From Bettongia penicillata ogilbyi (lineage: Eukaryota > Chordata > Mammalia > Diprotodontia > Potoroidae): a stretch of 64,000 bases of DNA. The stretch lies in contig JAJHZJ010000009.1 of NCBI GenBank assembly GCA_023548195.1, forward strand, positions 186,001-250,000. The letters are read 5' to 3'. The number at the start of each line of letters is the position of its first letter. Position 1 is the stretch's first letter. Below are positions 47,806-64,000 of the stretch, one piece after another. The translations under genes and the position numbers were made by a program. The notes under the pieces were generated by a model. That model made no database searches, was not told the origin of the DNA, and worked only from the letters and a program-made list of their open reading frames with translations.

Positions 47806-48345
47806 CTCAGAATTAGTGGACTTCAACCTACATATTGATACTCCTTCAAACCCCTTAACCTCCCAGTTTCTTACTCCTATTCCCTCCTTCCCACTTCAAC
47901 TGCAGACAAATATGGCCATACCGTTGATCTTGCGATCACACAAGTGTTCCATTTCTAAGTTCATGAACTTTGAAATTCCCTTAACTTTTTTCCCTCTGGG
48001 ACTGAGTTTCTTTGCTTCTTACCTATAAAGTGAAGGGGGTTAAACTAAGGTGCCTGGTAACAAACATTTCTGTGATCGTCTGATTTGAGTTAAGAAGGAA
48101 TCATTGCGCAGATTGGAGTTGAGGTGTAGAGGGAGCAGAACATGGCCTGGGTCTTGTCAGGTCTGATAGATGGGGTAAAGACTGAGATCATGAAAATCCC
48201 AGGCAGAGCTGAACCACAAATTTGTTCTGCAGCAGTGTCTAACTCTTCATGAGCCCATTTGGGGTTTGCTTAGCAAAGATACTGGAATTATTTCCAGGGG
48301 ACTGAGGCAAACAGGGTGAAATGACTCGCCCAAGGTCATGAGAAC

Positions 48346-49468
48346 TATTGATGTGAACATAGGTTGATATAGGGTGGAGTTTGGGACAAGATCAGGCAGT
48401 TCGGTCAGAAATAGGTATAATCACTGGATTAGTGGATAACAGAATTCGTTTCAGTTGATTAGCAGAGGTCTTGGGAGGAGTTTACATTCTTCTGAGGACC
48501 TTTATCTAGGATCTTCTAGATAAAAGAAGTCCGTTTTGGACTTCCTTTGTTAGCACTTTTCTGGAATTGTCCTTCAAGGCTTTAAATGTACCTACTAATC
48601 TCTTTGCCTTCTTCTCCCCAGAAATTTGTGACCCCAAATAGCAGTGCCACAGTTATAATCTGTAGGATGAACTCACAGTGCTCTCTTAGTAGATTTGGTT
48701 TCTCTGTGCTGTAGTTGTAAGCTAATTTTTCTGAGTCCTAAGTTGCCTCCTGCTTCCATAGCTGGCCTCCTGGAAATTTGGCTTCTGACCTTAGCCTCGC
48801 TCTTCCTTCTTCTTAACACCCAATATTATCTGTCCTTTAAACATCCTGCTTCTTCCATAAAGAAGCTGAATATTTCACTGACCACTTACACCTATGGTAA
48901 TCTTTCTCGTTCTAAACCAGGAAAGTATATAATATAGCAATGCAGGCAACTTCCAGCAATGGCATTTAATCGTACAGTGACTAGCACCTTGCTTGGCATT
49001 TTGTTGGCAGTTAATGAGTGCTTGTTGACTTGAATGTATTGCTTGAGTCTTCAATGAGACTTGAACCTTTTTTCAGGTAGGGACTGCATTTATACTTCTG
49101 TGTCCTTCATAGCACCTAGAACAATCCTAGGAGCATGGTAAGTGTTCAGTAAATACTGAAACTCCAAGGATTTTAGGGTTTGAAAAGACATTAAAGATTA
49201 CCTAATCTATAATGTTGGCTTTTCTGTTCTCCAATTTTGTACTTGAGAAAACTGAGGAAGGGGGAGTAATTTTTCAAATGTCTGGGACATAGTAAGTGGT
49301 AGAGGTGGGATATGAAACCTGGCTGTTGGATCCCACATCCTTTGTTCTTTCCTTTGGGCCATTCTTGTTGAAATGAACTATCCTACTTTATTTCTGCAAC
49401 TGAAACAATATGTATCCCATCTCCCTTCCCTATGATTTCAAATCCTAACAATACTAATTTTTCAAAAG
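48346..49468. other. Intergenic stretch, sparse old repeats
   Basis: An L2-like 3' end at about 48930-49160 and a reversed MIR-like copy at about 49190-49370. Nothing else is recognised. Confidence 0.45.
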
Positions 49469-50556
49469 TGAGCTAGCTCATAGGAGGCTGAGGCTGATGG
49501 ATCTCTTGAGCCCAGGAGTTCTGAGACACAGTAGCCAAACTCATAAGGGGTCCACACTAAATCTGTGGATCATGACTAAGTCAATGGAATTGGGTATGGG
49601 GACAGCGGGCTTCAGGCTGCCCAAGGGGGGTGGGTGGGTAGAACAAGGTTAAAGTTCCTGAGCCAATGCTGAGCCAAAAGTGGGATCAGGCCTGTGAGTG
49701 TCCCTTGTATTTCTAGCCATTTTAGGATAAGAACACCCAGGCTTTTTTTTTTTTAAATTTTATTTATTTTCAGTGTTCTACAATCACTACCATATAACTT
49801 AGACTTTTTTTTCCCTCTCTCCCACCAGCTCCCCCTTCCCTCCCTGAGACGACATACAATTTTATATAGGTTCTACACATACATTCCTATTAAATACATT
49901 TTCACTATAGTCATGCTGTGTAGAAGAATTAAAATGAATGGAAGAAATCATATAACAAACCAAAATGTAATACAAACACACAAAAAAAATCTGCTACATT
50001 CTGTGATTAAATTTTGTAGTTCTTTCTCTGGATGTAGAAGGCATTTTGCCTTAAAAGATTATTGGGAATTTTTTTAAGTCCTTGCATTGCAATGATGTTT
50101 CAAGTCTACCAGAAGAAACTCTCGCACACTGTGGTCATTGCTGTGTACAAAGTTCTCCCGGTTCTGTTCCTTTTGCTCAGCATCAGGTCATATAAATTTT
50201 TCCAGGCCTCTCTGAAGTCTTCCTGTTCATCATTTCTTATAGCACAATAGTATTCCATTGCATTCATATATCACAGTTTATTCAGCCATTCCCCAATTGA
50301 TGGGCATCCCCTTGATTTCCAGTTTTTGGCTACCACAAAGAGAGCTGCTATAAATATTTTTATACATGTGGAACCCTTTCCCATTTTTATGATCTCTTGG
50401 GGATACAGTCCTAGAAGTGCTATTGCTGGTTCAAAGGGTATGCACATTTTTGTAGCCCTTTGGGCAGAGTTCCAAATTGCTCTCCAGAATGGCTGGATCA
50501 GCTCACAGCTCCACCAACAATGAATTAGTGGAACACCCAGTCTTAAAACAAGCAAG
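49469..50556 (+). pseudogene. 7SL RNA-derived pseudogene, split by an L1 tail
   Basis: 49469-49740 follows the signal recognition particle RNA in order: GGAGGCTGAGGCTGATGGAT, GAGCCCAGGAGTTCTGAG, GTCCACACTAA, GGCTGCCCAAGGGGGG, GTGGGATCAGGCCTGTGAGT and TTTCTAGCC. The last part of 7SL (matching GACCCCGTCTCTAAAA) resumes after the L1 insertion at 50531-50556. About 40 bases of the 5' Alu domain are missing or too diverged, so pol III promoter function is unlikely. Assignment is by memory of the 7SL sequence; it is old. Confidence 0.78.
49741..50530 (-). mobile_element. L1 3'-end insertion in the 7SL pseudogene
   Basis: A reversed L1 tail: T-rich start (reverse of the A-tail), then 3' UTR, then the ORF2 C-terminal end in reverse (CATTCCCCAATTGATGGGCA, GGATACAGTCCTAGAAGTGC). 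It is flanked by the perfect 10-bp duplication GAACACCCAG (49731-49740, 50531-50540). It is 5'-truncated. Confidence 0.9.
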
Positions 50557-51809
50557 TAGCAAACAAACACGCCAACTCTTCCTCCTTCCCCCAAGTATCT
50601 TTGTGGGTAATTACTTTCTTGTTTAGTTAATATTTAGCAAGCATCTAGAATGTGTGAGACATTGTACAAGGTGATACATGGGTTACAATCTGATGATATT
50701 TACGTATGAAAAGATAACTCCAAGTACAAGTATGTGTTAAGAGCCAAAAAAGTGGCACAGACAATAATTAGTGTCCTGAGAGAGATCTCAAGGAGCTGGG
50801 AGTGGTCAGGAAGGAGGGCAAACTTTTTGTAAGTTAAAAAACAGCATTGTATTTGCTGGGTCGTATTTTATTTTATTTAAATATTTTATTTACCTTCCCA
50901 CTTCCTTTCTCCAACCTAGGTCATTGATATTTATTAAAACTTCAACTAATCAGAAGGTCAAATAGCTGAAACTTGTAGGCTTTCCTTCATTCAACTAATG
51001 TTTATTATGTAAAATATTATAGTAAGTGTTGTAGGGGATACAAAAGACACTGTACCTGCCCTCTATTGATTATTGATCTAATTTAAAAGGAAAAAATTAA
51101 GTTATAATAGGAATTTTATTATTTGAGAAAATGGCTTCTAGGCCATATGGCTTAGGGCCATTGAATATAAAGCAAATGTCCTACATCTTAGAAATCTCCA
51201 TCTAGGGGGTTCTTGACCTTTTGTGTATCATGGAGACCTCGGGCAATATCAGACTAACGGGTCCTTCTCAGAATAAAGCTTTCAAATGCATAAAATAAAT
51301 ATATCCAAATATATTAGTGAAAATAGAGATCAATCTATCCTGATATCCATAGGAGAGTCATTGGAGATCAGGTTAAGAAAATTTGATCTGGTAACCTGTT
51401 TAATAGGAAACAACTATACTTAGAACAATGTTCCCCCAAGATCCTTAGGGATTCTCAATCATCAAAGAACTAGTTTCTTGACTTAGTAAGATAGAAAACT
51501 GAACAACAAATATTTTATATAGAGTTTCCCCAATAAGAGTTGAAACCCAAAGGATTTCTGTTTAATTTTTAGGTAGCCAGAAAACCCCATTTCCATGACC
51601 CCTTAATTCCTTAAACATTCTGATTAATCAAGGCTTTACTCTATCAGAATGAAAGAGATGGATACCCAGTATTCCTTGGTATTTTTCATAGGCTTCCTGT
51701 TGCTCTTTGCTTTAGAAATGCATTTCAAAAACTCAGTTCCTCCAACATTCATTATTATCCTCCGAGGGAGATATAGAGATGAATAAAGGACCCTGTCCTC
51801 AACAAGTTT
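50557..51809. other. Intergenic stretch with old repeats
   Basis: L2/MIR-like tails at about 50620-50800 and 50990-51065. A copy of the old repeat also seen at 565 and 42705 lies at about 51206-51360 (GGTTCTTGACCTTTTGTGTA, AAATGCATAAAATAAATA). No gene. Confidence 0.45.
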
Positions 51810-52044
51810 GCTGTTGTTCAGTTGTGTCTGACTTTTTGTGACCTGCTTTGAGGTTTTCTTGGCAGAGATCACTTGAGTGGTTTGCAATTTCCTTCTCCAG
51901 CTCATTTTACAGATGAGGAAACTGAGGCAAACAGGCTAAAATGACTTGCCCAGGGTTATACAACTAGTAAGTGTCTGAACCTAGATTTGAACCCAGAAAG
52001 ATGAGTTTTCCAGACTTTGGGCCTGTACTGTGCCACTAGCTACC
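51810..52044 (-). repeat. Marsupial MAR1-type SINE, reverse, with target duplication
   Basis: Full-length reversed SINE with GAGGTTTTCTTGGCAGAGAT, CAGATGAGGAAACTGAGGC and GACTTGCCCAGGG. It is flanked by CCTCAACAAGTTT (51797-51809) and CCTCAATAAGTTT (52045-52057), differing at one base. Confidence 0.9.
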
Positions 52045-52574
52045 CCTCAATAAGTTTACATGCTATCAGAATTTAAATTTGAATACAAACACTACTAGAT
52101 TCCCATTTAAATTAATACATTATACTGAGGCTAAAGTAAGTTAGGTAATAGATAGCAAAAAAAAAAGGGGCACCCCCAAATTAAAGCTACTTCCCAGTCA
52201 CACCTTAGCTCCTCTTGCTTCCCGGTGTTCAGGAATGTGAGACGTGTCTATCAGTCATAGGTAAACTATTCATTTATTTGTTCTCCTTCTGTTTCTATCA
52301 CCCAACCCTTTCTTCTTCTTTTTCAGGTTTGTCTGGTCATGTTCCTTGGAATGAATCATGCATTCCTGAAGGGTAAGGCCTGTCTTTCTCTACCAGGTTG
52401 GAAAACTCTGAGTCAAATATTGCCTACACGGTCAGTACTAAAAATAAATACTTTGGAAGTTAGTAAATTCAGGGTTAGAGGAGAGATGAGGAGTGGCCTC
52501 ATGCAATTTATGGGCATCTTGGGCACTGACCTTGTCTCCAGAAGTAGCATGTAAAATTAAATTTTGTGCTGGTT
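52045..52574. other. Intergenic stretch, nothing recognised
   Basis: No gene or repeat family was assigned between the SINE and half-L1 copy 4. Confidence 0.4.
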
Positions 52575-53525
52575 TGGGATGTTGGGTGGGCTCAGGCCTT
52601 GGAAGAGCTCAAAAAGGATTTGGAAAAGCAAGTTAGACAGGTGGAGGAAAAACTGGGAAGAGAAATGAGAGAGATGCAAGAAAAGTATGAAAAACGGGTC
52701 AATACCTTGGTAAAGGAGACCCAAAAAAATGCTGAAGAAAATAACACCTTGAAAAATAGGCTCACTCAATTGGCAAAAGAGGTTCAAAAAGCCAATGAGG
52801 AGAAGAATGCTTTCAAAAGCAGAATTAGCCAAATGGAAAAAGAGGTTCAAAAGCTCACTGAAGATAATAGTTCTCTCAAAATTAGAATGGAACAGATGGA
52901 GTCTAATGACTTTATGAGAAACCAAGAAATCACAAAACAAAACCAAAAGAATGAAAAAATGGAAGAGAATGTGAAATATCTCATGGGAAAAACAACTGAT
53001 CTGGAAAATAGATCCAGGAGAGACAATTTAAAAATTATGGGACTACCTGAAAGTCATGATCAAAAAAAGAGCCTAGATATCATCTTCCATGAAATTATCA
53101 AGGAAAACTGCCCTGACATTCTAGAACCAGAGGACAAAATAAGTATTGAAAGAATCCATGGATCACCACCTGAAAGAGATCCAAAAAGAGAAACTCCTAG
53201 GAACATTGTGGCCAAATTCCAGAACTCCCAGCTCAAGGAGAAAATCTTACAAGCAGCTAGAAAGAAACAATTCCAGTATTGTGGAAATAAAATCAGGATA
53301 ACTCAAGATCTAGCAGCTTCTACATTAAGGGATCGAAGGGCATGGAATAGGATATTCCAGAAGTCAAAGGAACTAGGACTCAAACCAAGAATCACCTACC
53401 CAGCAAAACTGAGTATAATACTTCAGGGGAAAATATGGTCTTTCAATGAAACAGAGGACTTTCAAACATTCTTGATGAAAAGACCAGAGCTGAAAAGAAA
53501 ATTTGACTTTCAAACACAAGAATGA
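52575..53525 (+). pseudogene. 5'-truncated but otherwise open ORF1 of copy 4
   Basis: Coiled coil, RRM (NLKIMGLP) and C-terminal domain are all present, in frame, from about residue 54 of the copy 2 numbering onward. The N-terminal about 53 residues are lost. The ATG that opens the frame at 52566 lies in the target-site flank and is not a native start. Confidence 0.85.
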
Positions 53526-54584
53526 GAAGACGCATGAAAAAGTAAACAGCAAAGAGAAGTCTTAAGGGACTTACCAGAAGTGAACTGTTTACATTCCTAC
53601 ATGGAAAGACAATATTTGTAACTCTTAAAACTTTTCAGTACCTGGGTAGTTGGTGGGACCACACACACACATGTACACGCATGCACGCACACACACATAC
53701 ACACATGCACACACATACAGAGACAGAGAGCACAGAGTGAATTGAATTGAATAGGATGGGATCATATCTTAAAAGAAATTAAGGTAAATGGTGAGAGAGA
53801 AATGTAGTGGGAGGAGAGAGGGTGAAATGGAATGGGGTAATTATATGTCATTTAAGAGGCAAGTAGGAGACTTTTTAGTGGAGGGAAAAAGAGGAGAGCT
53901 GAGAAAAAAAAAAAACCAAAAACCAAAAAACAAGAAGTTTACCCTCATCACATTTGACTAAAGGATGGAATAAAATGCACACTCATTTTGGTATGAAAAC
54001 CTATCTTACAGTATAGGAAAGTGGGGGAGAAGGAGATAAGCAAGTGGGGGGATGATGGAAGGGAGGGCAAAGGGACGAGGGAGCAATTTGAAGTCAACGC
54101 TCAGGGAGGGACAGGATCAAAAGACAGAAGAGAAACAATGAGGGGCAGGATAGGATGGAGGGTAATTCAGTTAGTCTTACACAACACGACTATCAGGGAA
54201 GTCATTTGCAAAATTATACAGATATGGCCTATATTGAATTGCCTGCCTTCCCAAAGGGAATGGGTGGGGAGGGAGGAATGGGGAGAATTTGGAACTCAAG
54301 TTTTAGGAACAACTGTTTAGTATTGTTGTTGCTACTAGGAAAGAAGATATACAGTTAATGAGGAATAGAAAGTCATCTGGCCCTACAGGAGAAAAGAGAA
54401 AATGGAGACAAGAGAAGGGAGGAATGACAGAAGAGAGGCCAGATTGGAGATAGGGAAAATTAGATTGTTTGGTGTATTGTGGTGGGAGGAGGGGATAAAA
54501 GGGGAGAAAATTTGGAACCCAAAATTTTGTGAAAATGAATATAAAAAGTTAAATAAATAAATTAAAAATAAAAAAAATAAAAAA
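52575..54584 (+). mobile_element. Half-L1 (ORF1-only) element, copy 4, 5'-truncated
   Basis: Flanked by the perfect 16-bp duplication AAATTTTGTGCTGGTT (52559-52574, 54585-54600). Truncation falls inside ORF1, just before the GWAQALEEL segment. ORF1 then runs uninterrupted to its TGA at 53523-53525, followed by the usual 3' UTR and a mixed A/T tail. No ORF2. Confidence 0.93.
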
Positions 54585-54600
54585 AAATTTTGTGCTGGTT

Positions 54601-56969
54601 CTAAACAAGATGATATTTACTTAGTATGATTTAGGGAGTGCCCTAGCCCCCTTACTGACCCAAATAATCTAATCTCTGGCCTTCCTTGGAAATCATGCTC
54701 CCAAGTACCTGACCAGAAATACCCACAAGGGAAAATCACTCCCTTGTGTTACACAACGAAGTATGTAGGGGGATAGTAGGCACTGTTTTCAGAAGGCTCT
54801 TTATTAAAATGTAGAGAGGTAACCCTGGGAGGGAGATCTTTGGTGGGGAGGGTGGAAGGAGGAAGGAGGAAGAATCTCCTATAAACCCCTCTCATTAGCA
54901 TAGTTTAGTTGATGAGATTAGCTAATTATCATCTTGAAAGGCCCCAAAGGTTGACTCAGTGGGGATGACATACAGGGCAGGTAAGTTCCTATCAGCATCC
55001 TATGTATCTTTACCCTCCCTTCATGTCCCCGGTAATAGATATCAGCACCTAGACAGCCACAGAAATTCTAGATTGCCTTTGTTTCTGGGTCTCTGTTGGA
55101 ACTTCTGGATCCTTGTTCCTGCTCCCTATCTATAGCTGTATATCTACATCTATATAGTTATATCTATCTGTTATGAATTTCCCAAGTGGGAAAACTTGGA
55201 AAATTTTTTTTTTAATTAGAAAAAAAAGCTTATAGTATGGTGGAAACCACAAAAGGATAGAGATGATCAGTAGTAGGGGATGGTTTGGGAATGTAGTAAA
55301 TGGTTTTAGTTCCAAAAAAAGACTAATTTGTTGTTCTGTCAAAGGATGAATTTGCATATCATTTGCATGACATAGTTGTAATTAATTTACAATTCAAAAG
55401 CACTAATATTGTCCTTTAACTGTTTTCTGTAAAGTGGGGCAAACTAAGCCCCACACCTCATGGATAAGGAGTGTCCCTCTTAGATACCTTCAACTTCTGC
55501 CTCCTGTGGTCAGGCAGACCTGGGGAGCAATATTCCTCTTTACAATGGACTGGGATGTCACAGCTGAGGGCATTAACTTGTCACACTCCATCCATTTACC
55601 CAAGCTGTGGTATGCATTTCACTTTTACAGAGCTTAAGCAGAATTCAATGGCTAACACTTAGTTTCTGTGTATCAGGTCAGGCCTGAAATTTGAAGGGCA
55701 TGAAAGGAAGGATGGGATCTTAGGCAAAATTAGAAGTATTTTTTTATCTAGTAAAAGTTGAACTGCTGATTGCTTTGTCCCCTGTGCCTTTGTGTCCTAA
55801 ATTTAGAGAACCCAAATGCTTGGAAAACAACTGTTTCCCCAAGACTGAAATAAAACGACCAGGTTTCCACTTAATTTACATAAACTCAGTATCACCCAGA
55901 GACCAGATACAAATGAAATAGAACTGACTATCCTTAGGTGGCTTGAAGCTTTAAGGCATGTGAACTCACACCTGTGAAAGGGAATTGGGCTGAGTTGTGA
56001 AGATCCATTTTGTTGTGTGCCTGGTACAACCACCTCTTCATGTACCTGCATAGTTATAACACTAAACAGGAAGAAGAAAAGCCTAGGTATCTTGTTGAAT
56101 CAGGTTTCTTCTTAGGAACCCATATAGGCATGATCCTTGTACCTTGCTCCATTGTTTAGTTTTCCAGAAGAGGACTGAGATTCTTGGGTCTATGAGGTTT
56201 ATGGTTGTCAGTTCTTGCTGAGGAAGTCAAAACTGATCCAAACTTGAAAAAGATGGTGAAAGCTTCTAAGCTTGGACTGTTGCTATGGAAACCATCCAGT
56301 AAAGTCCATCCAAAATACAGTACTGGGCAAAAGTGTGACTTTTAGGGCCATAGGATAAACAAATTTCCCTAGTCAAAAACTTAATTCTATGTTAACCTCA
56401 TGAGCCCAAGTCCTCAACACACCCAGTCTCCCCCCTTGTCTACTAGTTCTCTTCAGCAACACCAACCTTTTATTTTTTAAATTAGGAGTCAATGACCATG
56501 ACCTTTCTTTCCATTTTTGTAAGCAGAACAATACTCCCTATCCTCTTTACAGAGGTCTGAACAAGGTGTAAAAGGGAGTATAGTAGGACCACAAAATATC
56601 TGCCTTGGTGGATCCACCCCTAATCATCGAACACTGGGGTCTGGGGCTAGTAAAAGGGAAGACATGAGAACTTTGCTATTTTGGGGGGTGGGGAAGGGGC
56701 GAAAGGTATCTTTAAATTCCAGTGTTTCCATTATTATGGTTAAACCACAATAGTGTGCCTGGTATGAATGAATGAATGAATGAATGAATGAATGAATGAA
56801 TGAATGAATGAAAAAGCATTTGTGTTAACTCTGCACCAAGCACTATGCCAAGCCTGCGGTACCATGGAAAGTGTGTGTACTGGATTTTGAGTCAGAACAC
56901 CTGAATTCTAACATTGACTCTGGGGGACCTTGGACAAGCTCAGTTTTCTCACTGAAAACAACCAGACTC
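54601..56969. other. Intergenic stretch upstream of FEM1B
   Basis: Nothing coding is recognised. A (GAAT)n microsatellite of about 12 units lies at 56765-56812. The rest is unique-looking sequence with moderate AT content up to the abrupt start of the FEM1B CpG island. Confidence 0.5.
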
Positions 56970-57235
56970 CCGCTGAGGTCTCTCCCAGCCCCCGACCTGG
57001 GATCCTAAGCTTGCGGGGCGCTGTCATCCAGGATCCCGGGCTCCAGGTCGGTGGGCTTCCCCGGGGCCCGGGGGAGGGGGCAGGCGGGGATGAGGGAGGG
57101 ACAGGCGGAGATGAGGGCGGGCCGCTGGACAGCGCCAGGGCCCGGGCTCGGCGGGCTGGGCGCGTGCGGGGCTCACGTCCCGTCCCCCTGGAGGCGGCGA
57201 GGATGGGGAGGGGGCGCGTGCCGGCCCCTAGAGGC

Positions 57236-57376
57236 CGCCCTCGCCGGGCCGGGCCCGCGGGCGCTGCGGAGCGGGGTGTGAAGGGCCAGGACCGCGGGCG
57301 CTGGGGAGCGGGGTGTGAAGGGCTGGGCCCGCGGGCGCTGGGGAGCGGGGTGTGAAGGGCCAGGACCGCGGGCACG
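57236..57376 (+). repeat. 37-bp minisatellite in the FEM1B CpG island
   Basis: The unit beginning GGGGTGTGAAGGGCC starts at 57273, 57310 and 57347, exactly 37 bp apart, with partial units on both sides. The units differ at a few positions. Confidence 0.92.
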
Positions 57377-57941
57377 AAGCCGGCCGGGGCGGGGCGGACT
57401 GTGCGTCCCGGAACCTTTCTTCTGCAGCATGCGGTTTCCTCATCGGACAGCGTTGGGGGCCGGCACCGAGCTTAACCGTCCCCCTTGGCCTCCGCCCCTT
57501 CCCCGCCCTCCTCCCCTGCCAAGGCTTCCCTTCCTCCAGGCCCGGAGTGCTGGGGGCTGCCGTGGCTGCACCGTTCCGCCTCGCGAGCCGGCCCTCCAGC
57601 GTGCGCCCCGGGCGCTGCGCAGCCCCCGCCGCCGGCGGCCCTGTGGGCTAGTGCAGGCCGGCGCGAGCAGGCCGCCTCCTGCTGGCTACTCGGGGTTGGG
57701 GGGAGAGTAGGGAGGAGGAGCGGGGCCGGGGCCGGGCCGGAGCGGGGCCGGAGCGCAGCCGCAGCGGGGGCCTCGGGCCGGACCCTCTCCGGGCCTCCCT
57801 CGGAGCCCTGCGCGCTCCCCCACCCCCAGGCCCTCGGGGCCGCCCGGCCACCCGTAGATTCGGCGCGAGCCCGTTCGGCCGCGGGAGGCGAGGAGGGGGA
57901 GAAGGGAGGGGTCCGGCCCGAGGCCCGGGGCGGCCGCCGCC

Positions 57942-57995
57942 ATGGAGACCCCTTCGGAGGGCGCCCGGCGCCTCGGGGCCCGGGGGCGGCCCTGA
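57942..57995 (+). promoter_or_regulatory. Upstream ORF 1 of FEM1B (17 codons)
   Basis: An ATG sits in a textbook initiation context, GCCGCCGCCATGG. It opens a 17-codon frame (METPSEGARRLGARGRP) ending in TGA at 57993-57995, 214 nt before the FEM1B ATG. If it is in the mRNA, it would be translated efficiently and FEM1B would need reinitiation. Whether it is transcribed depends on the start site. Confidence 0.6.
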
Positions 57996-58136
57996 CGCCG
58001 TCCGCCCCGTCGGGGAGCGGCTCCCGGCACGTCCCCCTGCCCCCCGCCTCGCCGGCCGCTGCTCCCCGTCCCTCGGCCGCTGCCTCGCCTCCTCCGGCCT
58101 CCGCTGCCGCCCCCGAGCGGCGGCGGCCCCTGTTGG

Positions 58137-64000
<5,864 letters not shown>

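Noticed and set aside
52566..52574. ATG at 52566 as a true start for half-L1 copy 4 ORF1
   Set aside because: These bases belong to the target-site duplication; the native start was lost by 5' truncation.

Overview
The window looks like marsupial nuclear DNA. It holds the 5' parts of two divergently transcribed genes about 39 kb apart: CLN6 on the minus strand (exon 1 at 18907-18974, exon 2 at 1088-1202, remaining exons beyond the left edge) and FEM1B on the plus strand (exon 1 at 58210-58457, start of exon 2 at 63776-64000, running off the right edge). Both genes were recognised from their translations, with splice sites in the correct phase. CLN6 and FEM1B are also neighbours in human, which supports both calls. 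The marsupial assignment is an inference from repeat content: tRNA-derived SINEs with the marsupial 3' tail, L1 3' ends and half-L1 (ORF1-only) elements. I cannot name the species.

Layout. 1-1087 is CLN6 intron 2. 1203-18906 is CLN6 intron 1, dense with old SINE, L2, CR1/L3, L1 and hAT remnants plus one clean solo LTR (17731-18074) inside an older L1 tail. 18540-19135 is the CLN6 CpG-island promoter, followed on its upstream side by a purine-rich tract of about 600 bp. From 19.7 to 57 kb is intergenic DNA with no supportable host protein gene. It is dominated by half-L1 elements: copies at 23.8-26.5 kb (+), 32.1-35.1 kb (+, intact 368-residue ORF1), 38.4-41.4 kb (-) and 52.6-54.6 kb (+), an older copy at 31.1-36.9 kb into which the intact one inserted, and a decayed relative near 43-45 kb. 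This stretch also contains a 7SL RNA-derived pseudogene split by an L1 tail, and a long inverted repeat with about 95% identical arms. 56970-58660 is the FEM1B CpG island, with two GC-rich minisatellites and two upstream ORFs ahead of the FEM1B start. 58458-63775 is FEM1B intron 1.

CLN6 (ER membrane, export of lysosomal enzymes) and FEM1B (substrate receptor of a CUL2 ubiquitin ligase) are not known to act together; they are only neighbours. The half-L1 copies encode ORF1p but no reverse transcriptase, so they presumably depended on L1 machinery in trans. Their 3' ends resemble the L1 3' ends in the same window.
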